Positions 1-6,448 of a stretch of 20,504 nt of DNA are shown here, one piece after another. Each line of letters opens with the position of its first letter. Position 1 is the first letter of the stretch. Made by a program: the position numbers and the translations under genes. Below the pieces are notes generated by a model that was not told the DNA's origin, did not search any database, and was given only the letters and a program-made list of their open reading frames with translations. The DNA is from Sulfurospirillum sp. (lineage in GTDB: Bacteria; Campylobacterota; Campylobacteria; Campylobacterales; QNZT01), in contig QNZT01000156.1 in assembly GCA_003978455.1 (NCBI GenBank), positions 1 through 20,504 on the forward strand, in the 5' to 3' direction.

Positions 1-2
1 CG

Positions 3-440
3 GAGCAGAAGATTCTGGAGATCGCTACCCAAAAGCCGTACTACATCGCCACCTATGACGACAGCTACGCCGATGTGGAGATGCAGCAGCGGCTTGCGCA
101 GCATCGAAAACAGCGGGCGGATCGGTTTGTGACGCTCGAAGAGCCGCTCTTTCTCAATCGGGTGATCGAAGATGGACAAAGCTATCTGGTAGACTGCCTC
201 AGTATGTGGATACTCAATCTACTGGAAGCGGATATCGCGCATGAACCGATACTGGATGCGGTACTCGGCAAAGAGGCGGATGTGGTTTTTGTGCTCAACA
301 GTGTCGGCAGCGGAATCATCTCAGACAATGCGCTCTCACGCAGATACATCGACCTCAGCGGGGTGATAGGACAGCAGGTTGCCGCGGCGTGCGACGAAGT
401 GTACGAAGTGGTGGTCGGACTGCCAAAACGGTTGAAATGA
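3..440 (+). CDS. cobU: Adenosylcobinamide kinase / adenosylcobinamide-phosphate guanylyltransferase, 5'-truncated by window edge
   Basis: This is the C-terminal part of CobU, the bifunctional enzyme that phosphorylates adenosylcobinamide and transfers GMP to it during assembly of the cobalamin nucleotide loop. The reading frame is open from base 3 with no start, so the gene begins outside the window and its P-loop is not visible. What is visible is YYIATYDD followed by EMQQRLAQHRKQR, which matches the family pattern YIATxxxxDxEMxxRIxxHRxxR. The His in AQHRKQR corresponds to the guanylylated histidine of the Salmonella enzyme. VDCLSMWILNLL and a late EVYEVVVGLP segment, usual in CobU, follow. 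The first ATG in frame (base 75) lies inside the conserved region and is not the start. The stop overlaps the cobS start (ATGA), so the two genes are translationally coupled. Confidence 0.93.
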   Translation, partial: EQKILEIATQKPYYIATYDDSYADVEMQQRLAQHRKQRADRFVTLEEPLFLNRVIEDGQSYLVDCLSMWILNLLEADIAHEPILDAVLGKEADVVFVLNSVGSGIISDNALSRRYIDLSGVIGQQVAAACDEVYEVVVGLPKRLK

Positions 441-1183
441 GAGCGTTTCTGGAAGGAGTGGCTCTGGGGCTGGGCTACTTCACACGACTCCCCGTGCCCT
501 ACCGTGTGCGGAAAGTGGATGCAAAGAGTTACGGCTATCTGGCGCTTACCCTGCCGCTTGCCGGACTCGTGCTGGGTTTGCTTTGCAGCGGGATCTTTGC
601 CTCTTTGTCCGGGTATGCCAACCGCTACTATGTCGCATTTATCGTCTCTGTCTGTTACCTCTTCATGTACGGCTTTTTGCATCTGGAAGCGGTAGCGGAC
701 GTGGTCGATGCCTGGCACGGCGGACACAGCGGTAAAGAGCGCTATACCATCATGAAAGACCCCAACATCGGAGCGATCGGAGCGTTGTGGACATTTGGTC
801 TGGCACTGGTGAAAATCGCTTCGATGACTATGCTCTTTGCCGCAGATGCATATAGCGCCGTGGTCTCAGCACTCATACTCAGCCGCTTCGGTGCGGTGTG
901 GGTGATCTTTTTGGGACGTTTTCATGAAGGATCGCACTTTATCCATAAAATGCAAAAACAGCTGATGCCAAAAGAGATGCTCTGGATAACGCTTTTTGTG
1001 GCAGCGGCGCTGCTCTTTGCAGGCTATCTGTGGCTACTGCCTCTTACGTTGGCAGCAGTCTATCTCCTCTACCGATGGCTGCAAAAGAGTTTTGGATTTG
1101 TCAATGGCGATGGACTCGGGTTTATGATCGAGATCGTCGAGATGGGGATTTTGACGGGAGCGGTGTTTTTTGTGAATGTATAG
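437..1183 (+). CDS. cobS: Adenosylcobinamide-GDP ribazoletransferase (cobalamin synthase)
   Basis: CobS joins alpha-ribazole (phosphate) to adenosylcobinamide-GDP, the last step of the nucleotide-loop pathway, in the inner membrane. The 248-residue protein has the normal family length and several hydrophobic helices. It opens with FLEGVALGLGYFTRLPVPYR, as the family does. It carries the acidic VADVVDAWHGG motif followed by RYTIMKDPNIGAIGALW, and a late GDGLGFMIEIVEMG motif. The ATG at 437 was chosen over an in-frame start at 389 because it makes the classic ATGA overlap with the cobU stop and removes 16 uncharacteristic residues (MRRSVRSGG...). The gene is followed 17 bases later by a strong terminator, so it ends the operon. 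The identification is firm. Confidence 0.95.
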   Translation: MRAFLEGVALGLGYFTRLPVPYRVRKVDAKSYGYLALTLPLAGLVLGLLCSGIFASLSGYANRYYVAFIVSVCYLFMYGFLHLEAVADVVDAWHGGHSGKERYTIMKDPNIGAIGALWTFGLALVKIASMTMLFAADAYSAVVSALILSRFGAVWVIFLGRFHEGSHFIHKMQKQLMPKEMLWITLFVAAALLFAGYLWLLPLTLAAVYLLYRWLQKSFGFVNGDGLGFMIEIVEMGILTGAVFFVNV

Positions 1184-1199
1184 ATATGAAAGTATAGGT

Positions 1200-1236
1200 G
1201 TTATGCAGGGCATCGACCCTGCATAACGCTTTTTTT
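1200..1236 (+). terminator. Rho-independent terminator of the cob operon
   Basis: A perfect 11-bp stem has its left arm GTTATGCAGGG at 1200-1210 and its right arm at 1217-1227. The loop is six bases (CATCGA), and a run of seven T follows at 1230-1236. The T run overlaps the stop codon of the convergent lipoprotein gene. Read on the minus strand the stem has no T tail, so it serves the plus strand only. Confidence 0.9.
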
Positions 1237-1438
1237 AGTAATAATAGTGTCCCCAATAACCATGATAACGTGGACCATCATCATAGACAGAATTGGGATT
1301 GCCTTTGTACTCCGGTTCTCCCGGTGCATCTGCTTTGACGTAGGTCTTTTTTGCCGGAATATCGTTGACGACAACACTTTTGCTACTACAAGCAGTAAAA
1401 AGGAGTGCTGCCAACGGGATAAGAAAAAACTTTTTCAT
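1235..1438 (-). CDS. Small lipoprotein, Tyr/Gly-rich C-terminus
   Basis: The protein has 67 residues. Its N-terminus (MKKFFLIPLAALLFTAC) is a lipoprotein signal with a lipobox LFTAC, so the mature protein would be about 50 residues anchored by Cys17. The mature part is polar and ends in an aromatic tail (RYHGYWGHYYY). No family is recognised. An AAGAGA sequence lies just upstream of the ATG as a modest ribosome site. The gene starts 14 bases after the stop of the preceding lipoprotein gene and is the last of three minus-strand envelope genes, probably one transcript. A structural or accessory role at the outer membrane is only an inference from location. Confidence 0.75.
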   Translation of the reverse strand: MKKFFLIPLAALLFTACSSKSVVVNDIPAKKTYVKADAPGEPEYKGNPNSVYDDGPRYHGYWGHYYY

Positions 1439-1452
1439 ACAGTCTCTTTTGT

Positions 1453-1767
1453 CTAAAAAAGACTTTTGAGGCTGTTGATAGCACCAACGCCATTCATGAT
1501 ACCCCAGGAAGCGGAACTTGCTGCTTCACCGGCCTCTTTGATAGAGTCTGTTTTTTGATGTCTTTTCATGTTTTCCAAGCGAATCTCTTCTGCTGTAAGT
1601 CTCTGTTGTCTTGCGTACTGTACGGCTTCTGTACTGGAGATTTGCGCACCGGCTGCACCTCTGTTTTTGTTGAGATAAGCACTATCCAGTCCGGCTGTTT
1701 TCTCTGAACATCCTTGAAGTAATGCCAACGTTGCGACTGTTGTAGCTACTAATAAAACTTTTTTCAT
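1453..1767 (-). CDS. Small lipoprotein of unknown function
   Basis: The protein has 104 residues. The signal (MKKVLLVATTVATLALLQGC) carries a lipobox LLQGC, giving a mature protein of about 85 residues lipidated at Cys20. The middle (residues about 45-75) is highly charged and predicted helical. The last third is small-residue-rich (AGEAASSASWGIMNGVGAIN), which might form a glycine/alanine-rich helix. No family is recognised. AAAGGATC precedes the ATG as a good ribosome site. It sits between the barrel-like protein gene (31-base gap) and the smaller lipoprotein gene (14-base gap), so co-expression is likely. Confidence 0.75.
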   Translation of the reverse strand: MKKVLLVATTVATLALLQGCSEKTAGLDSAYLNKNRGAAGAQISSTEAVQYARQQRLTAEEIRLENMKRHQKTDSIKEAGEAASSASWGIMNGVGAINSLKSLF

Positions 1768-1798
1768 AATGATCCTTTATTTAAATGTTTATATACGC

Positions 1799-2293
1799 TT
1801 AAAATTTGTAGTGAAGTCCTACACCAATACCGATACTACTAAAATCATAATGGTCAAAACTAGCGATATTGAGTCCTAGTTCGGCATTTACAAAAAGTGG
1901 TATAAAAGAGGAGTCAAGTCCTCTTAAATCATACTCGATTCCTGCACCGCCGCCGATGCCGACAACAGACTCATCTTCCCATCCGACATAGTCGCTATCC
2001 CATGTCCAAAGTCCGATTGATCCATATCCGTACATATTGTAAAACCGCTCTTTTGTAAACTTATAAAGTCCGCGTACAGAATAGTTGTGAAGATCTCCTA
2101 AAAATCCTACAACGGCTTGACCTGTGATCTTGTCTGTGAAATCCATCTTGACACTTAATCCATGTGAAGGCCATGAAGATTGAAAACCTGCATAGATATT
2201 TTTATCTGATAAATTTGCCGCAGAGAGTTGTGTACAAACTGCCAAACTAGCGGTGATGGCAACTGCTTTGATTTGCTTTTTCAATTTACGCAT
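1799..2293 (-). CDS. Probable small outer-membrane beta-barrel protein
   Basis: The protein has 164 residues. A Sec signal (KKQIKAVAITASLAVCTQLSA) ends with a signal peptidase I-type AxA-like site near residue 25. The rest alternates polar and hydrophobic residues in short strands (NIYAGFQSS, LSVKMDFTD, QAVVGFLGD, VRGLYKF, MYGYGSIGLW, VGIGGGAGIEYDL, FVNAELGLNI, SSIGIGVGLHYKF). It ends in aromatic Phe, typical of proteins inserted by BamA. An eight-strand barrel is plausible; the substrate or role is unknown. The ATG at 2293 is preferred to an upstream TTG at 2299 because AAGGA then lies about 8-9 bases upstream; from the TTG the spacing would be too short. It is the first of three minus-strand envelope genes. 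Confidence 0.75.
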   Translation of the reverse strand: MRKLKKQIKAVAITASLAVCTQLSAANLSDKNIYAGFQSSWPSHGLSVKMDFTDKITGQAVVGFLGDLHNYSVRGLYKFTKERFYNMYGYGSIGLWTWDSDYVGWEDESVVGIGGGAGIEYDLRGLDSSFIPLFVNAELGLNIASFDHYDFSSIGIGVGLHYKF

Positions 2294-2448
2294 ATGCAAT
2301 ATTCCTTTTTTTGTGTTGGTTCAAAATGTAAATCGTCACAAAAGTTTATTTATTTAGTTTTTAGAAACAAAAAATTGCATAAGTATCAAATAAAATTATC
2401 TTAATTTTTTACTAGGATAAATTAAACTAACTTTATGTAATGTGCTCC

Positions 2449-2480
2449 TATAATATATTTATCTTATTTAGAAAGGAGAT
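2449..2480 (+). promoter_or_regulatory. Probable promoter -10 and ribosome site for the GlsB-type gene
   Basis: A consensus TATAAT lies at 2449-2454 with no clear -35 match, as is usual in Campylobacterota. A strong ribosome site AAAGGAGAT follows at 2472-2480, just before the ATG at 2484. The 190-base region between the divergent genes (2294-2483) is very AT-rich. I saw no convincing minus-strand promoter in it. Confidence 0.6.
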
Positions 2481-2483
2481 ACA

Positions 2484-2735
2484 ATGGATCCAATCAATTT
2501 ATTGATTTTTTTAGCGATCGGTGCTGTTGCCGGCTGGCTGGCCGGTTTGATTATGGGAGGCGGCGGCGGTTTGTTGTCCAATATCGTCATCGGTGTCATA
2601 GGCTCGTTTTTGGGCGCTTTTTTGTTTAACTATTTTGGCGCGTCAGCCGGAAGTGGTTTGGTTGGCACGATTATCACCGCGGTTGTCGGTGCTATCGTAC
2701 TTATCTTCCTGTTAAGGTTGATCCGAAAAGTGTAA
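2484..2735 (+). CDS. GlsB/YeaQ/YmgE-family stress-response membrane protein
   Basis: The 83-residue protein is almost entirely hydrophobic with three membrane segments (residues about 5-24, 30-50 and 57-79). The pattern is GAVAGWLAGLIMGGGGG, then NIVIGVIGSFLGAFLF, a short glycine-rich loop, and TIITAVVGAIVLIFLLRLIRK. This glycine-zipper layout and length match the family often called transglycosylase-associated protein (PF04226), which includes E. coli YeaQ and YmgE and Enterococcus GlsB. Members are induced by envelope, acid or bile stress; their molecular function is not known. It has its own promoter and a strong ribosome site. It is followed 36 bases later by an uncharacterised gene and then mscL, suggesting an osmotic or envelope stress group. 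Confidence 0.9.
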   Translation: MDPINLLIFLAIGAVAGWLAGLIMGGGGGLLSNIVIGVIGSFLGAFLFNYFGASAGSGLVGTIITAVVGAIVLIFLLRLIRKV

Positions 2736-2771
2736 ATCCTGTGTGTAAAAATCAATCTATAAGGAATGAAG

Positions 2772-3302
2772 ATGTCAATCGATAACAGATTTACAGAAGA
2801 AGAACAATTTTTACTGACCAATACACCATATATCGTAGGATCGGCTATGGTCTTTTCCGGAGGTAGTGGTTTGGCAACGGTAAAAGAGATGTATAGCAAT
2901 GCGAAATCTTATCTGTCGGGTACAAAAAAATTTCCCGACAATGCGATTATCACTGCTATTTTACCCAATATGGAGGACTGGAAAGAGATCCGAGAAAAGA
3001 CTAAAGAGTTTCAGGAAAAATCAAAACAGATGTTTAAAGCAAAAGGGATTGACTCTCCTGAAAAAATGCAAGAGTGGGCTCTCGAGGAGGTGGCAAAAGT
3101 CGCCAAATTGCTTGATGAAAAAGCTACTCCGCAAGAGAAAAAGGAGTATTACGAGTGGCTGCTCTCTATCGCCGAAAACGTTGCCAAAGCAGCTAAAGAA
3201 GGTGGCTTTTTAGGTTTCGGAGGAGAACGTGTAAGTGGCGAAGAAAAAGAGTTTTATGCGAAAATAGCAAAACAAATCGGCATGGATGCAAAACTTGCAT
3301 AA
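2772..3302 (+). CDS. Uncharacterised conserved cytoplasmic protein
   Basis: The protein has 176 residues, no signal peptide and no clear membrane segment. The N-terminal third (FTEEEQFLLTNTPYIVGSAM, then SGGSGLATVKEMYSNA) resembles a group of unnamed bacterial proteins with the pattern FTxEExxLLxxxPxxVGxAxxxSxxSGLxGTxKEM; this is from memory and no domain name can be given. The middle (residues about 72-135) is charged and helical, probably coiled coil. The C-terminus has a glycine-rich GGFLGFGGERVS and then SGEEKEFYAKIAKQIGM, loosely like the end of TerB-type helical domains. The ATG at 2772 was chosen over 2766 because AAGGA (2761-2765) directly abuts 2766 but is six bases from 2772. It lies between a GlsB-type gene and mscL. 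Confidence 0.75.
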   Translation: MSIDNRFTEEEQFLLTNTPYIVGSAMVFSGGSGLATVKEMYSNAKSYLSGTKKFPDNAIITAILPNMEDWKEIREKTKEFQEKSKQMFKAKGIDSPEKMQEWALEEVAKVAKLLDEKATPQEKKEYYEWLLSIAENVAKAAKEGGFLGFGGERVSGEEKEFYAKIAKQIGMDAKLA

Positions 3303-3311
3303 GCTTTAGGA

Positions 3312-3350
3312 AAGTCGGTCGCAAGATCGACTTCCGGTTTGCTTGTTTTA
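3312..3350 (+). terminator. Possible weak terminator or attenuating hairpin ahead of mscL
   Basis: A 9-bp stem (AAGTCGGTC at 3312-3320 with GATCGACTT at 3325-3333, one G-T pair) carries a GCAA tetraloop. It is followed by a broken T-rich stretch (GGTTTGCTTGTTTTA). The T tract is interrupted, so termination may be partial, or the hairpin may stabilise the upstream message while allowing mscL read-through. Confidence 0.4.
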
Positions 3351-3377
3351 TACAAAATAGAAGGAGAAAAGTTATTT

Positions 3378-3803
3378 ATGTTAAAAGAGTTTAAAAATTT
3401 CCTGTTAAAAGGCAATGCGGTCGATATGGCTGTAGGTTTTATGTTCGGTGCGGCGTTTGCCTCTATCGTCAAGTCTTTGGTGGACAATATCATCATGCCG
3501 CCGATCGGTATGTTGATGGGTGGAGTTGATTTTTCAAATAGCTTTATTGCGCTTGATGGAAAAGATTATGCGTCTTTAGCGGATTTAGAAGCTGCCGGAG
3601 CACCTGCTATCAAGTATGGTCTATTTATCAACAATGCCCTTTCATTTTTGATTCTCGGCTTTGTGATTTTTATGATGGTTAGGGCTATCAACAAATTACA
3701 AAATAAAGAAGAGGAAGCGCCTACTACCAAACATTGCCCTGATTGTGCAATGGAGATACCGATTGAGGCTAAAAAATGCCCCTACTGTAATCATAACTTC
3801 TAA
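3378..3803 (+). CDS. mscL: Large-conductance mechanosensitive channel MscL with C-terminal zinc ribbon
   Basis: MscL opens under membrane tension to release solutes on osmotic downshock. The 141-residue product has the family N-terminus (LKEFKNFLLKGNAVDMAVGFMFGAAF) and first membrane helix with DNIIMPPIGMLMGGVDF. A periplasmic loop and the second helix (FLILGFVIFMMVRAIN) follow. After the usual cytoplasmic end there is an added four-cysteine segment (C120, C123, C134, C137: HCPDCAMEIP ... KKCPYC), a zinc-ribbon pattern absent from E. coli MscL but, as I recall, present in other MscL proteins. The ATG at 3378 follows AAGGAG (3361-3366) by 11 bases. An in-frame start at 3339 would add 13 residues unlike MscL and precede that ribosome site. 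Confidence 0.95.
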   Translation: MLKEFKNFLLKGNAVDMAVGFMFGAAFASIVKSLVDNIIMPPIGMLMGGVDFSNSFIALDGKDYASLADLEAAGAPAIKYGLFINNALSFLILGFVIFMMVRAINKLQNKEEEAPTTKHCPDCAMEIPIEAKKCPYCNHNF

Positions 3804-3820
3804 TTACTACACCAACTACT

Positions 3821-3853
3821 GGGCAAAATCTCTGTAAGAGTGAGGTTTTGCTC
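3821..3853. terminator. Hairpin downstream of mscL
   Basis: A 12-bp imperfect stem (GGGCAAAATCTC at 3821-3832 with GAGGTTTTGCTC at 3842-3853, two G-T pairs) has a nine-base loop and begins 17 bases after the mscL stop. No clean T run follows on the plus strand. It probably marks the 3' end of the mscL message, but this is not a textbook terminator. Confidence 0.4.
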
Positions 3854-3946
3854 ACTTCTTGATTCAATATTTATAAATAAATCTTTTTACTGTTTTGGTA
3901 TTGCTTACCGGTCAAATAGTTCGTATTGTAGTTTGGATGGTTTTGA

Positions 3947-3974
3947 GAGGCGGACTTTTCAAAAAGTCCGCCTC
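3947..3974. terminator. Strong inverted repeat at the 3' end of the ompA-lipoprotein operon
   Basis: A perfect 13-bp inverted repeat (GAGGCGGACTTTT at 3947-3959 and its complement at 3962-3974) has only two bases between the arms, so the real loop includes the A/T pairs. It lies 11 bases beyond the stop of the minus-strand lipoprotein gene and between convergent transcripts. There is no T run outside the stem; the A/T-rich stem top is the only U-rich part. Termination for one or both strands is inferred from position. Confidence 0.55.
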
Positions 3975-3985
3975 CGGGATATTTA

Positions 3986-5059
3986 CTATTGTAGTTCGTA
4001 AGGGTAGTGGCTTGCTTTGATGTAAGCTGAGGAGGCTCTAAAGCCGATTGTATCTCTTTTGGCAGCAAATCCGTATTGAACACGTGCTGTTGCTATACCT
4101 TCATGTAGTGCTTGCGGTTCACCTCGGGCAGTGAGGGCATAAGCTCCATTGTTGGTACCAGATATATTGATTATTTGATTTTCAATAGGAGTTATGTTAT
4201 TACGACCGTCATAAACTCCGACTGATGTAAGTGTTGTATTGTTTTCTTGAAGTTTGGGTATCCACCAGTTTGGGATTTTTGAAGTATCGATCGCATTATA
4301 GCTTTTTAGACCTAAAATAGTATCGGCTGTTTTATATCCACCCGTTGTCCACTCCGATAGTGAATCTGCCAGTTCAGAGACTGTTTGTGTGTAATCTTTT
4401 GGCACATTGGTATCATTTCCCAGCAATCCGTTGGCAAAGATGAGCTCATTTTTGAGTTGTCCTACGCCAAGACCGCCTGTCCAGTTGTCAGGATTGTTGA
4501 CAGCGAGTTTGACCAACTGCATCCACTCTTTTTCAGAAGGCAGACCGATCGCATATCCATCGGTGATCTGAGAGTGTTTCAAAGAGAGCACAGCTTCAAG
4601 TGCACTGATATTGTTTACCGGACTGTCAATATTGTTAAATGTGACTTTTACAGGTTGAAGCCCGGCATCTACGGCTGATATCTCTTTATAGGTGCTGGTG
4701 TTGATATCTGCGCCAAAACCGGTACCGTCAAATGCTTTGAAGTTATTTTTTATTAGCGCGGAGATATTGGACTCATTACTGATATTGATATCGCCGTATG
4801 TAGGGCGTGCTTCGTATTTGGCTAACCAAAAACCGCCTTCATTTACACCGTCACCATCTACGTCAAATCCGCCCGGAATATATACAAAGTTACGTGCGAT
4901 CATCTTCTTACCCCGTGCTGTTTCGGTGATATAAGGTATGGGATCTTTTCCTGGAACAAGATTTTGCTTGCCTCTTGGATGACTTCTGTCCTCTCCACAG
5001 CCGCTTATCATGAATATCGTTGCAATACTAAGTGCCAATAGGCTTTTTTCTATTTTCAT
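3986..5059 (-). CDS. Lipoprotein with formylglycine-generating-enzyme/sulfatase-modifying-factor-like domain
   Basis: The protein has 357 residues with a lipoprotein signal ending in the lipobox ISGC (Cys21). From residue about 55 it follows the FGE/SUMF1-type C-lectin-like fold: NFVYIPGGFDVDGDGVNEGGFWLAKYEA near the start, GLPSEKEWMQL in the middle (family RLPTEAEWE), SLSEWTTGG (family WEWT) and DTIGFRASS at the end (family GFR). Residues 65-74 (FDVDGDGVNE) also look like a calcium-binding loop. The only cysteine is the lipidated one, so the copper-binding cysteine pair of true formylglycine-generating enzymes is absent; this is probably a binding or structural member. Its ATG overlaps the stop of the upstream ompA-family gene (ATGA), which implies coupled translation and a joint role at the outer membrane. 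Confidence 0.85.
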   Translation of the reverse strand: MKIEKSLLALSIATIFMISGCGEDRSHPRGKQNLVPGKDPIPYITETARGKKMIARNFVYIPGGFDVDGDGVNEGGFWLAKYEARPTYGDINISNESNISALIKNNFKAFDGTGFGADINTSTYKEISAVDAGLQPVKVTFNNIDSPVNNISALEAVLSLKHSQITDGYAIGLPSEKEWMQLVKLAVNNPDNWTGGLGVGQLKNELIFANGLLGNDTNVPKDYTQTVSELADSLSEWTTGGYKTADTILGLKSYNAIDTSKIPNWWIPKLQENNTTLTSVGVYDGRNNITPIENQIINISGTNNGAYALTARGEPQALHEGIATARVQYGFAAKRDTIGFRASSAYIKASHYPYELQ

Positions 5060-6276
5060 TGTGCATCTCCTGTATGTGTCATAACAGCTTCAATTCGTCT
5101 GTTTGCCGCTCTGCCTGCGGCAGTTGTGTTATTTGAGACCGGATTTGCAGAACCTTTTCCTGCAGCTTTGATTTTTCTCCAGTCGATACCGCCCTGTGCC
5201 AATATCGCTTTTCGTACGGCGATGGCTCTTTTGTAGGAAAGTTTTTTGTTGTATTTTTCGTTTCCTACATTGTCTGTGTGACCTACTATCGTTACGATAG
5301 TGTCTTCAGGCAGATCTCTGATGTAGCGTGCAAATAGCTTGATTTGCTCCATGGATTCGGGCTTTATTCTGTCGCTATCGGTATCAAAATGGATATCTAA
5401 AGTCATACGCATTGCACAACCTCGTGAATCAACTTCAACGTTTTCCGGTGTGTTAGGGCACTGATCGACACCATCTGGTACAAGATCGCCGTCACTGTCT
5501 TGTACGACAGTCTCTTCACAGCCTCTTTCACTGACCTGAGTAGATTCTGTCAGAACTGTATCAGGGCAGAGATCTTCATTATCCGGTACGCCGTCATTGT
5601 CTGAGTCAAGTACTGTTATCGGTTGTGGTTCAGGTTGGATAACAGGTGCAGGAGGTACAGGTACCGGTGCCGGTTGGATAACAGGTGCGGGAACCGGTGC
5701 TTCTCTGGTAACTTTTACCGGTGCTTGCGGTGATGTGCCAAAGGGGATGTTGACACCGATAAAAAAAGCATATTCGTTATCCTCATCTTTCTTGTCATCG
5801 TTACTGTCGATTACCTGGATGGCTCTGAATTCTGTTAAGAGTGAAACTTCATCATTGATTCCGAATGTCGCACCGACACCACCTTGAACATATGGCTGAG
5901 AATCGAACACTTTTGTGCTGTCTTGGACATATTCATACCCGATACCGCCGAAAAGATAGAGTTCATGTGCTACGTTGATCATAGAGAGTGATGTACCCGC
6001 TTGCAACCCGAGGGCAGCCTGGTAAAGTGCACTGACACCGCCCCATTTTTTCTTATCATCTATTTTGATATACGTAAAATCCAATCTTGGAGAAAGGATG
6101 CCTCCGGTGTCGTAATGTAAATCAAGACCGAATGAGTTGTTTTTGAGTTTCCATCCATCGTCGTTATCTATGGATGAAAGTCCGTATTTTAGCGATATCC
6201 CTGTCTGTGTAGCTGATGCACACAAATTTGATGTAACCAGGATACCGGCCACCAAAAATGAGAGTCTTTTAATCAT
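5056..6276 (-). CDS. OmpA-family outer membrane protein with thrombospondin type 3 repeats
   Basis: The protein has 406 residues. A signal peptide (about 1-21) precedes an N-terminal barrel-like domain (about 22-185) with strands such as SLKYGLSS, FGLDLHY, LYLFGGIGYEYV and YVQGGVGATFG. A proline-rich linker (about 188-220) follows. Next come two calcium-binding thrombospondin type 3 units (DSDNDGVPDNEDLCPDT and DSDGDLVPDGVDQCPNTP), each paired with a later GC motif. The C-terminal OmpA/MotB domain (about 290-400) has IHFDTDSDRI, VGHTDNVGNEKYN, LSYKRAIAVRKAIL and the closing NRRIEAV, the residues that bind peptidoglycan. AAGGAG lies seven bases before the ATG. It tethers outer membrane to cell wall by family role. 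It is a full-length paralogue of the gene at 12855-14033 and is translationally coupled to the lipoprotein downstream. Confidence 0.93.
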   Translation of the reverse strand: MIKRLSFLVAGILVTSNLCASATQTGISLKYGLSSIDNDDGWKLKNNSFGLDLHYDTGGILSPRLDFTYIKIDDKKKWGGVSALYQAALGLQAGTSLSMINVAHELYLFGGIGYEYVQDSTKVFDSQPYVQGGVGATFGINDEVSLLTEFRAIQVIDSNDDKKDEDNEYAFFIGVNIPFGTSPQAPVKVTREAPVPAPVIQPAPVPVPPAPVIQPEPQPITVLDSDNDGVPDNEDLCPDTVLTESTQVSERGCEETVVQDSDGDLVPDGVDQCPNTPENVEVDSRGCAMRMTLDIHFDTDSDRIKPESMEQIKLFARYIRDLPEDTIVTIVGHTDNVGNEKYNKKLSYKRAIAVRKAILAQGGIDWRKIKAAGKGSANPVSNNTTAAGRAANRRIEAVMTHTGDAQ

Positions 6277-6300
6277 GTTTTGCTCCTTTTTATGACTTTC

Positions 6301-6336
6301 GTGACTGATGATACAACAAAAAATTTAATAAGTTAA
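6301..6336 (-). promoter_or_regulatory. Probable promoter of the ompA-lipoprotein operon
   Basis: Read on the minus strand, TTAACT (6336-6331) is followed after 17 bases by TATCAT (6313-6308), giving a start near 6301 and a leader of about 25 bases containing AAGGAG. The TTAACT-17 arrangement is the same as that upstream of ovoA. The rest of the 172-base gap up to 6448 is AT-rich and holds the divergent phospholipase promoter. Confidence 0.5.
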
Positions 6337-6433
6337 TGATAATTTACTTAGTAAAATGTAAAATATATTTAATAGTTTTATATGTAAGGTAGATAAAATA
6401 TAAATTGCTTATACATATTTCCAAACAATTTCA

Positions 6434-6442
6434 TGCTAGAAT
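6434..6442 (+). promoter_or_regulatory. Extended -10 promoter giving a leaderless message for the patatin gene
   Basis: TGCTAGAAT at 6434-6442 matches an extended -10 (TGnTATAAT, one mismatch). A start about seven bases after the hexamer falls on or next to the ATG at 6449. There is no purine-rich ribosome site between, only a run of T, so leaderless initiation is inferred. Confidence 0.5.
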
Positions 6443-6448
6443 TTTTTT

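Noticed and set aside
182..727. 181-codon minus-strand open frame across cobU and cobS
   Set aside because: Antisense to two overlapping genes of one pathway; no motif.
3871..4083. 70-codon minus-strand frame at the end of the lipoprotein gene, spanning the inverted repeat
   Set aside because: It overlaps the lipoprotein gene out of frame and runs through its 3' hairpin, which suits a terminator region rather than a gene.
5597..5887. Gly/Thr-rich plus-strand frame with repeated GAG/GTG-like residues
   Set aside because: It is the complement of the proline-rich linker of the OmpA protein; the repetition comes from Pro-Val-Pro codons, not from a separate repeat gene.
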